Positions 45,301 to 55,775 of a stretch of DNA of 64,000 bases are shown here, piece after piece (position 1 is the first letter of the stretch; every line of letters starts with the position of its first letter). The notes under the pieces were generated by a model that saw nothing but the letters and a program-made list of their open reading frames with translations, was not told the DNA's origin and made no database searches. This DNA comes from Maniola hyperantus. Its lineage: Eukaryota; Arthropoda; Insecta; Lepidoptera; Nymphalidae. The stretch is from contig NC_048556.1 in NCBI RefSeq assembly GCF_902806685.2, positions 5,394,001-5,458,000 on the forward strand. The letters are read 5' to 3'. Both the position numbers and the translations under genes were made by a program.

Positions 45301-45653
45301 ATACATCTATCATTTTTCTCCATTGCTTTGGTGCATACATACGCAAGTCAAAAAATATAATTATGGTTCTCCAAATTTTTAGAATGTGTTCAGATACGAC
45401 ATTATGCATGTATTTATCTTTGCAACGAAAAGAGATAGAAATACTGGTGTCAGCTTGGCAGAAAGAGCCCGAAATGCTCATTACCTTTATGTAAAAAAGT
45501 GAGTTTGGTCGGGAGTACACATCCGACCTTATGATACTAGAGTCGAGATATAGGTAAGTACTTACGCTCGTACGCTTGCTGACCACTAACAATCAAATCA
45601 AAGTTAACAACCTACATTTGCCCTGAATGTTAGAAATCAGCTAGCCTCGCCTT
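42319..45653. other. AT-rich, repeat-poor DNA bounded by a 34-bp inverted repeat
   Basis: No gene or named transposon was found. Frames are short (at most 98 codons) and none has a domain. 42833-42866 is the exact reverse complement of 45518-45551. A small hairpin (TATCTCACAAAA and its complement) lies near 43257-43295. Confidence 0.5.
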
Positions 45654-45658
45654 ACAAG

Positions 45659-45911
45659 TGTGGGCAACACAGAAAACCTGGCATCTGTCACCCGTCAGTG
45701 GAGGTGTGACAGCGCGCGGGAGTAAAAAGAGGGACGATATAAAAGTAATTAAGGGAGATATAAGTACTAGGTGATTAATTAAGCTAGATATAAACTAAGT
45801 GGATGTGACAAGTGTACCTGAATATAAGACTGTGGACATTGGAACTGCGTTTGATTCATATTAGGGTCATCCCAAGACTAATAAACCCGGATTGGAGGTT
45901 AAGTTGTTTAT
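45659..45911 (+). repeat. 5' LTR
   Basis: Starts TGTGGGCAACACAG. It carries TATAAAAG at 45738-45745 as a possible TATA box and AATAAA at 45880-45885 as a possible polyadenylation signal, the order expected for U3-R-U5. Confidence 0.8.
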
Positions 45912-48900
45912 ATCAGAAGATTGGATGTGATTCATGCCCAAAAATGCGGGTCTATCCTGGAAGATGTTAAAAGTGCCTGTACAAGACGCATAGCAACATA
46001 TTTATTAGGTACTTATATCGGAAATTATATGAAGAAACCTACCTGAACGAATAACAAAGTGAATATGAAATACATACAAACTGCAATGGTGCTACACTAT
46101 TACTTTGGGAGTACTTGAGTAGACCTGTGTCGAGTTGGAGGACTTGTCTCCAACGCAACTACTCAAGAGATTGGTTTGAGGAAAGCACCTTATACTGTCT
46201 GGAACAAGCAGAAGTACGTAGGTCGATGGGTCCAATGCATCCATAGGTTGTATTGAAAGCGGTGAATCTGTGTACTTACCTTCTTACAGTGGATGTTCAT
46301 TAAAGCATGGGTGAATATTAAGAGTGCCTAATGTAAGATTACTGCATCAAAATACCTAAGTAGGTATTTGATAAGTCACAATATTACCAATTGATACTTT
46401 TAGAACAGAGTAAGTGAAGGCTATAATTATTAATAGTAAGTAGATATCAGCATTATGACTTATTTGAGAGTTCAAAGTAAGGGATTATAGTTTTATTCTG
46501 ACCGCTTTAATGGATTATTATGTAGGAACATACCTAGCCCAAGATTTGATCTATGAAGTTATAAGTAGTATTAGTATTAATTTCAAGACTGGATGCAACG
46601 CACCGTAGTACTAACACCTTGTATTTTAAAATCGAAATAAGGTAATAAGTGATATCAAATACTTTAAACCAAATAGGCACCTACCTATATTAAAGTAGAA
46701 TCAAGAAAACAATTAGATTATTATGTAGGTAAGTACTTGATACATGAGCTAATGTAGAAATAAAAAAAGTAGAGTTTATTTGCTAGAATGTGGTACAATT
46801 TGGTCGTAAATCTGTTTTGATCTAACACATTCAACCAATAACTGAGTGTGCAAATTATTACCTATAGTACATTATCATAGCATAATAAAATGTGAAAATT
46901 TAGAATGAATAATATCTACTTAACTCATTTATATATAACTTTATCTATCTAGGAAGTAATGTTGACAATATAATTTTATTCAAGTCTTAATTTAAATCAT
47001 TCAACAATCATTTTAAAAAAGAAATATGTACATGTGCTTTAGTTAAAAATAAAAAATAATAATCTTACAATAACAACGGTCATATCTACATCAATGGGTC
47101 AATCAATGGTTTTAGTGCAAAATTTGGGTTATATACAGGGGTCTGATATAATCAAGTAGGTATGTACTTGATACTGGTGTCACTTAAATGCAATATTTTC
47201 GAGATTATTCAACTGTTACCATTTTTTTCATGTTCGACAACTTTTCTGATGATGTCCACGACCCTGTGACCCCGACTTGACGATGAGGTCGACGAATGTG
47301 AGATGAACAAGTGGTTTTGGCCGGCATCTGTGGTGGAGAAGTGCACATAACCTTCAAGTTGTGATTAGAAGCAGTCATGTACCTGCATGGATCGGATAAG
47401 AACACAGTAACTCTTTGTGTGAGGCCTGTTATAATGATACAAAAGAAAAAAAAGCCATCCCTGCCTGCCTCATTATGATGGAGGGTGTAACCTCAAGGTA
47501 TTGTTATGTAATACAGTAATAAGAAGGTAAGAAACATCTGAATACTACTATGGTTAATTGAAGCAAATCTAGTTTACCTAGTAACTAAAATAAAGTCTTA
47601 AAACTTTGAATTGAATAGTCTCAATATGAGTAGTTACTCTTGTTTAATTAAATAATTACATACTTAACTATACACATAGTAATATTTAGTACAATTTAAG
47701 GATAGAATGCCTGAAATATGTGTCAGGTGCATGTGTTTTCATAACCTACCATTTAATGTAAGATTTTTGGATTTGGGTCTATGGTAGGCATGGTATGGTT
47801 GTGAGAATGATAGACAGTGATAGGGAGACTAATAGAGTCGATTGCTAGATGCACCCATTTAATACCTATCTACCGACTGAATAGTCTGTATTATGTACTG
47901 ACAGACATAGATCAACCCACAGGCCCTGCATAATCAAATATGATTTGAGTTCTCTACTAAGCTACTACTAGACACAAAGAAAAGATTTTGGAAAATTCTA
48001 CCTGGGGTGGATCAGCTAATAAATAATTAATTGGTCCACTAGATAAAGTAGGTAACATTGAACCTATTTTGAATCTGTAGGTTTACTTATTCGACCAAAT
48101 TAGAGTTATTAGATTACTTTGAATACCTAGTAGGTATAGGGTATGAAATATCAGGTTTGAATTAATCTAACTATGTACATACCAGAAACAGAAAGACATA
48201 CAACACTCATGCTCACGAAAGTAGCCATGTGGATGTTGGAATTTTATTTGATTCTTATACCAATAAAATTTATATTAAGTGCTAGTATGTACTTTTGTTC
48301 CGCTTGCTCACCCTTGTGAAAATTATAAATTACATTGGCTGCAACTACCATTTAAGGAGAGGTGAGGTTATGAAAGGAAAATGAATTGAATCATTATTAT
48401 ATTAACCTAAAGTGAATTTAACTGATCAGATCAGATGAAAATAAATAAATGGAATTGAATTAAAATATTTATTTATCAGCATAACAGTGGTTCTTTCAAA
48501 TGTTCTTAGAGTTTTATAATTAAAAAGGTAAAATTATATGGGCTATCACATTCATATAAAGTCACTAGTGGCTGACATCCTCTTATACTAATAGATGACA
48601 TGCATTCGTGATTTTTAGAATTCGGAAAATAACAATAATAATAAAATAAAAATACGTTTCCACTTCTCATGCTCGTAAGGTTCTATTTTACGCTGGCTAT
48701 AAGAGGACTAAAGTGCGTTTCATGCTGTTATGCACAAGGTATTTATAGGTAAACAACAGTCTCTCTGAATGACATATGGATGAGAAAGAATGTATGTAAT
48801 TTCTATGGTGCCAGTGAACTTTTGCACTTGTATTGAGGTTGCGACCTATACCTACAAACTCATTACAGCACCCTCATTTAATCCCTACTCTTTTCGATCA

Positions 48901-49898
48901 ATCTATAGATATGTACTTATAGTAATATTATTGTTACATTTCCTCGCAATCGAAGTGAAAAGCAGTGTTTATAACTCTGCTCAAGTGGCTTGTTTGGTGC
49001 CCTTGTTGTACAATCTGCTATCATAAATCAAAGCCTTTAGGTACTTACTACCTCGGAAAAACACGCACTGAACAACAGGTTAACTACCAAGTACATCATA
49101 TTTACTGTTGTTATTATTAGATTGGCTTACCAACTTAATAGATGATACTATCTGCTGTAATAATAGAAATTCGAAAGAAATACTAAGTTACGAAGTTCAA
49201 TTTTTATGTACGAGTAAAGGAAACTTTGAAACATGTGTCTCTAATAACAAAAGAGAGTTACGAAGGTGTTATTAAATGAAGTGGCAATGACTGTGGCAAT
49301 CAGTGGCGTGCAATTCATAGAGGCATAAAAGTACTGCTTACCCTAGTTGAAATGACCAGTGCCCATTTTTCTTTATGACCTGCCATTCAGTAGGTCTATA
49401 TAAGGTGTATCTAAGGCCTATCTTACTAATGCTTACCCTGGCTTCGAACTCTGTGCACGCCACTGGTGGCAATGTTATGTATTACAGGGTCTGGACTGTT
49501 GTATTTCTTTATATAGCCTACTAACACATAATTTTATCATATCGTTGTTTATCGGGTATAAATAATACACGAATAATTCGATCTCTGACTTAGGTTTAGA
49601 TCTGAAATAAGAAATGAAATTGTCAGTATACAGAGAAGTGTAAATCTTAACCTTGCAAGCCCCATCGGATAAATAGTGGAGAAACGGATTCCCTACTTTT
49701 ACTGCCCAAATTTTGACTAGCTATTTGACTTTGGAAAAAGGAGCTTATGAGATGCATATTTTTACTAAATAAATAAATTATTAATATAATTATTATAAAC
49801 AAAAGACGGATTGCTCTCTTGTGTGTGTGCCCTTAAATTATATTAAAATTTCAAACGAGTTGCACAATTATTATCACTTGCAGACATTACACGTAGGG
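45912..49898. other. LTR-element interior, left part
   Basis: AT-rich, with no coding frame I can support. The segment 47205-47440 is more balanced in base composition but full of stops in all frames. Confidence 0.5.
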
Positions 49899-50066
49899 CG
49901 ATTGTCTAAAACCTGCATCAATCATTATTGTTCTGATTGGCTGAATTTGTGCGATTCTTGTTGCAACAATGCATTGTGGCCAATAGTGAGCGAGCATTAA
50001 CCAATCAGAGATGATTGCGATCGTGACATTGTAGCTGTCAAACAACCGCGGTAGAGCCCACGGTGA
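49899..50066. mobile_element. MITE inside the LTR element
   Basis: GGGCGATTGTCTAAAACCTG, TGTTCTGATTGGCTGAATTT, CAACAATGCATTGTGGCCAA and GATCGTGACATTGTAGCTGT match the copy at 59410-59583. Confidence 0.7.
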
Positions 50067-50425
50067 ACTAAAGATGTTTAGTACTGTAGATACTCCACAA
50101 ATCGTTGAGAATATCGATTTGAGTATTGAGTTCAGTAGTCTCGATAACTAGTCTTTCAAATCATTAATCAAATTACTAAAAGCCATAAAGCAAATTAAGA
50201 AGAAGATTAATCAAATGAGGTATTAAGGGAGCAAACACTTAGCGGGTTTGCCATAACCGTTGACACTATAATATTCATTCTATTGACTGTACACAAATAA
50301 TCGCTTCTGGTGGCTGAAAAAAAAAAATGGTGTTTAATATTGTTATGATATAACGTGTCATTGTTATAAATGTGATTATTATTTTTAGACTCTAAACAAA
50401 CTGACAACCAGTGAATGAGAGAAAA

Positions 50426-51233
50426 GGATACCGACTTATGTATGGACTGAGTCCTGGTGTGATAAGCGGTGATCCCTGAGAATATTAGAAACGAATACCG
50501 ACTTATGTATGGACTTACTCCTGGTGCGATAAGCGGTGATTCCTGAGAATATCTGAAAAGAATACCGACTTATGTATGGACTTATTCCTAGTGTGATAAG
50601 CGGTGATTCTTGAGAGTATTTTATGATAACCTAAGGAGCAAATAAGAGAGAAGAATACCGACTTATGTATGGACTTATTCCTGGTGTGATAAGCGGTGAT
50701 TCTTGAGAGTATTTTATGATAACCTAACAAGCAAATAAGGGAAACGAATACCGACTTATGTATGGACTTATTCCTGGTGCGATAAGCGGTGATTCCTGAG
50801 AATAGTTGAAAAGAATACCGACTTATGTATGGATTTATTCCTGGTGTGATAAGCGGTGATTCTTGAGAGTATTTTATGATAACCTAACGAGCAAATAAGA
50901 GAGAAGAATACCGACTTATGTATGGATTTATTCCTGGTGTGATAAGCGGTGATTCTTGAGAGTATTTTATGATAACCTAACAAGCAAATCAGGGAAACGA
51001 ATACCGACTTATGTATGGATTTATTCCTGGTGCGATAAGCGGTGATTCCTGAGAATAGTTGAAAAGAATACCGACTTATGTATGGATTTATTCCTGGTGT
51101 GATAAGCGGTTATTCCTGAGAATATTTTATGATGAACCAACCGGCAAATGAGAGAAAAGAATACCGACTTATGTATGGACTTATTCCTGGTGTGATAAGC
51201 GGTAATTGCTGAGAATAGTTTATGTAATATACC
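50426..51233. repeat. Higher-order tandem repeat (67/93/93-bp units)
   Basis: Ten units begin at 50426, 50493, 50560, 50653, 50746, 50813, 50906, 50999, 51066 and 51159. Each starts GAATACCGACTTATGTATGG and contains GATAAGCGGT. Lengths are 67, 67, 93, 93, 67, 93, 93, 67, 93 and a partial unit, so a short-long-long trimer repeats every 253 bp. The long units differ by a tail GTATTTTATGATAACCTAAC followed by GCAAAT. Minus-strand frames recur at the same 253-bp spacing but are a by-product of the repeat. Confidence 0.92.
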
Positions 51234-54200
51234 TTGTCCCAATTGTGTCAAAGGTTGTCTATTTTATATGTTCCAAATGAGACATATTGTTATTGGAAAA
51301 TTTAATTCATGTCCCAATTGTGACATACAGCAAGTGGAAATTTTAGATTTTGTAGCAATCGTGCCAAAGGAGGGCAGCATTGACTATAATATAAACCTAA
51401 GAATAAGGAATCAAGAATGACAAATGGAAGGTGGCAATACTAACGTAAACAATGGATCGTATTCCGGTGACAAAAGCTGGTCCTAGTAAGAACCAACAAA
51501 CGAATTGGAAAACGGCTGACGAAGCGTCTGAAAAATGACGAACAATAATAGTCTGGTAAAACCTGATTCGATAATCCCGATGCGAGTGGACGGTGATCTT
51601 CAGTATGAACTTCAGCAACTGATCGGGTCGCGATGGTGACAAGAGGGAGTCCAGTTAAGTTGATGGAAAACAAGCAGACAAACTCGGTCGGCAAGTGGAA
51701 AGGGTGTATCCTTTTTATTAATAATAATAGATTTATCTACAGAATAGGGGTACAGAAGTAGATATCATGGTTGGAAATCACTTTACCTGTTCTAGCAGAT
51801 ACTAATGTTCAAGGGTTACTTAAATTCAAATTAAAGTTCTTATAATGGACGTATTCAGTAATAATATATTAATTATGTCTTGCTGAATTCGGTACGTAGT
51901 AGAAGTTGTATAGACCCTTTAAAGTAGATCTAAAATGACATGCTGATTGTAAATGCTAAATATCGGTTCATGTTAATGTACATCTTCGCAGTCACTCATT
52001 GTATTACGTTGATGTTTGGTGGAAACAGCACAGTACAGAGCAAATTCTTAAATACTATTTCAAGTAACATATATTCCAATAGACTATATAAGCAGTTCGC
52101 GCACGAAGGCTTGCTTACTTCACTCGCTAGGTATTAATGTATGGATCGTTGATATGTTACCAAAGCGTATAAGTACACCAATGTATCACGAAATAATTTC
52201 CTACATCTTTGTCATTCATTTGTCACACACTGACACGAGACAAGCAACGGTGACCGATGCAGCAATTCACGGCTCAGCATGACGCTGGGTTGGTGCAGCG
52301 TTGGGTGCTGTCTGTCCTCAATCACCGTGTTCAAGTTAACCATATTATCATAAGAGGACGAGGGTCTCTGGCATCGTTCGTCCTTACGCGCTCAAGAATG
52401 TACAAGAATGGAAGTTTCCAGAAATCAGATTTTATTGTATGTTACATCAATTAAGTCTATAGTGCCATCAAGGACTCGTTGCTTGCGAGACAATAAAATG
52501 GGGCAACAAAACGCCGTCTGTTGCGCTCTCTATCGCACTTACGGGGCTTATGGTAGACACAGTTATGCATGCATCTACCCCTAGTGCAAGGATGATATGG
52601 GGCATCACGGGTAACGAGTTTATAATAATACAATAATACCTTGGCTAACATAATTGTGACTTATTTTGTTATATTAATAATAGTATTTGTTGTACTACAA
52701 TCGAGATAGAGTCAGAGGCAGTCGTCTCAGTTATTTGAAAATATAGGATTACATTGTGCACATTGTAGATCTCATAGTGATCTGTACTGTGTATCATTAT
52801 CAATTAGTGGATTCATGTTTCTTTAAATTTCTGAAATAATATTACAATCGCGGTTCTTAGCCATAGCTTACGGACGCGTCCCATGGTTTGTTTCACGCTT
52901 TAACCTTGTGTTTTGTTGATTTATTTATTTTATATAGTTGTAATACCTAGCTGTAAATTATTAACTATTCAAATTATGTTTGGGAAGGCACTGGCCCCTA
53001 AGACACGGGATTTCCTAGTTTAGGGGTCAGGATTCCAGAGAGTTGATTACTGTACTGAGTTGTTTAAATAAATAAATATATTATATTATTATTAAATAAA
53101 TAAATATATTATATTATATTATTATAATATGATTATTGGGGTCTCCTTAGAATACATTGTGGTTTGTTTCGATCTTAGTACTTATTAATAATAACAACTA
53201 CATTTAACCATATTATTTATCTTGATTTCGTAGACATAGGTTCAATATTCAATAATTCAATTTGATAGGTAATTATCGTTTATTGTTATTCAAGTAGAGT
53301 ACAAAATATGGTCACATAATATCTGTGCCGACATCTCTGCCTTTCTGGTCTGCAAAATTATTTTACAATCATTATTCATATACTTACCGATATTGCTTAG
53401 TATAATACTACATATATGCAATTAAAGATTGGCATATGGTTTTCTTATTATTTGTTTTACGTTACATACTTATATTGTAATATTATTATTTTTTTCAACG
53501 GTGTCAATCAGTAGGTACCACTTGAGAATAATTAAATGTCAATTCACGATAGTCAAATTGGTAATTCATGAAACACTACAAAGACATTATAATCAAGGTC
53601 AACTCATATCAAATATTTATCAATTGTATGAGAACATTAGATTATAAGATATTCTTTTAATTTATTTTTAAGTTTAAAGAAATTATGAAGTCTACAGAAG
53701 TAGTTAGGTTCATTGGTATATTGTAGAACTTTGTGATTAATTTTGTATAAAGTGTTAGTAATGGTCAATGGGATCCAACAACACTTACCATATCTCTTAA
53801 AATGTTTATACTAGTGAAAATATTGTATTTGTGTTGCATTAGAGCATTATGTAGGATTAGAATTCATGTCATTACAGTGGTAAGAAGGAAAGGGCAAACA
53901 AACTTACTTTAATTGAAAACTGATAGTGACATGGTTTAAAATCATAGAGTACTTAGCACTCAGAATTCAAGTTGGTGATAATTCACCATCCTTCTTTTCT
54001 TTCCTCGTTGTTGTTTTGTTTAAGTTTGATTATATTTTATTCGCTTTAAATGCAATTTACCAAAGATGTTTTATAATTCTCATAATTAGTATTGCCACAT
54101 TTGCCATGCAAATATTTATTCACGTATTACTAAATACAAATACAAACTTGAAGAATATGTAGTTCATAATAATATTTAAAAATTAAATTATTGATTTCAC

Positions 54201-54664
54201 TATAATTTCCTTGTATTAAGTATTAACATAAATTGTGTTGATTTCAATATTTGATTATACTATTGTGAATTGGTTGTATACGTATATCACTAACAATAAC
54301 TAGATTATAGAATTTTCTTAATATCAAGCTTAAATCAGAATGACTTATAGTATTTACTATTTACTTATCTCAGTGTGATTTGTTGTGTATTTATAAGAAT
54401 TAGACTTACAGATGTTGTTTGCAATGTACATAATGATTATTGATACCAGTATTTTGTAGGTCTCATTGGCACTTGTTTTGTGCACTTGTTAAATCTAACA
54501 ATGTTAGCTTTGATCTGTTAGAGGAATTATTATACTAATCATATTAATTATAATATTAAGGTATTCTATGTTGCTCCTATTGAGTTATGGGTATGAGGGC
54601 ATTACCCTCGGTTGAAAGGCCGAGTGGTCAGATATGGGGACATATCTGGAGCAGGATGGACGAC
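51234..54664. other. LTR-element interior, right part
   Basis: No supported gene. A duplicated AAATAAATAAATATATTATA block lies at 53065-53130. Two short hairpins (CCTCGGTTGAAAGGCCGAGTGG and GATATGGGGACATATC) lie within 60 bp of the 3' LTR, where a clear polypurine tract is lacking. Confidence 0.5.
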
Positions 54665-54917
54665 TGTGGGCAACACAGAAAACCTGGCATCTGTCACCCG
54701 TCAGTGGAGGTGTGACAGCGCGCGGGAGTAAAAAGAGGGACGATATAAAAGTAATTAAGGGAGATATAAGTACTAGGTGATTAATTAAGCTAGATATAAA
54801 CTAAGTGGATGTGACAAGTGTACCTGAATATAAGACTGTGGACATTGGAACTGCGTTTGATTCATATTAGGGTCATCCCAAGACTAATAAACCCGGATTG
54901 GAGGTTAAGTTGTTTAT
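54665..54917 (+). repeat. 3' LTR
   Basis: Identical by eye to 45659-45911. It is followed by ACAAG, the duplicated target. Confidence 0.8.
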
Positions 54918-55091
54918 ACAAGATTTGTGCAGAGCCGTAAACAATATTTTTAAAAAACGAGCTTGTCACTGTCAGTTATGAAGCTGTCACTGTCAGCTTC
55001 CACAGTTGACATACGTGACATACCAATGCATACCACACATAGAGATAGTAGGTAGGTATACATCATCTAAGATACCACACATGTCTAATGC

Positions 55092-55603
55092 AGGGTGACC
55101 AGATTTAGCAGGATCCTGCGATTTTAGCAGGATGCAACTCTTTATTTTGTGTAGATTTTGTCACATTTTGACAAAAATTGGCAGTTTTTAACAGCAGTTA
55201 TCTAATAAACAGTAGGTACCTAATTTTTTCATTTTTTTAAAGAACATTAGCCAAGTTTATCATGCTGACTAATATTCCCTTTCCCCTCCATTTAAGCGTA
55301 AAGTTTGTGCTAGGAGTAGGTACGACAATAGTGCAACGGGTGGGGTTTGATCCGGCAACCTTTCGGTTTCGGGTGATTTTCATTCCAAACTTCAGCCAAA
55401 TCCGTACAGTAGTTTTTGCGTAAAGGAGTAACAGACACGCACGCACACACACACACACACACACAGAGTCACACACACATACGCATTTTTATATAATTAA
55501 TTAGTAAATGAGTCAGTTAGCATTTTTTCAAAATTTTAGCAGGTTTTAGCAGTTTTTAAAACAACAGCTATAGCAGGATTATTAATTTAAATCTGGTCAC
55601 CCT
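55092..55603. mobile_element. hAT-like TIR element with nested SINE B
   Basis: The inverted ends AGGGTGACCAGATTTA (55092-55107 and 55588-55603) are perfect over 16 bp, preceded by CAG-like bases as in hAT MITEs. Subterminal TAGCAGGAT mirrors the other side. Inside lie a minus SINE B (about 55225-55372), a second repeat end and an (AC)n run at 55441-55480. It ends about 170 bp upstream of the DTD1 start codon. Confidence 0.7.
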
Positions 55604-55775
55604 ACAACTGTCAAAACAATAAATTGTGAGTGAAAACGTAGGTAGTGATTATATTCTCTTTGTGCGAGTGATTGTGAGAGTCGAGCAATTCGAGCATTGA
55701 TGTTGGTAAAAATAAGTGTAAACAAATACGCTTTGCTTATGCATTAAATTAAATATAGCAAAATTATTTTTTATA

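Larger units (their letters stand above)
45659..54917 (+). mobile_element. Large non-autonomous LTR retrotransposon (LARD-like)
   Basis: Two 253-bp direct repeats (45659-45911 and 54665-54917) that are identical by eye bound 8.75 kb. The outer flanks both read ACAAG (45654-45658 and 54918-54922), a 5-bp target duplication typical of LTR elements. The interior has no frame above 84 codons and no recognisable gag, protease, integrase or RT motif. The first bases are the usual TG, but the 3' end reads TTTAT(A) rather than the canonical CA, so the boundary could move by a base or so. A TATCAGA at the 5' LTR border weakly resembles a tRNA-iMet primer site. The combination matches the large retrotransposon derivatives known in plants; movement would need proteins in trans. 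Confidence 0.75.

Noticed and set aside
50515..51251. Three minus-strand frames of 71-76 codons with repeated peptide AYHTRNKSIHKSVFFS, 253 bp apart
   Set aside because: They follow the tandem DNA repeat exactly; no start context, splice signal or coding bias independent of the array is visible. They are a by-product of the repeat period.
45659..54917. Reading the two 253-bp repeats as unrelated solo LTRs
   Set aside because: The matching ACAAG flanks only on the outer sides fit a single insertion better than two independent events.
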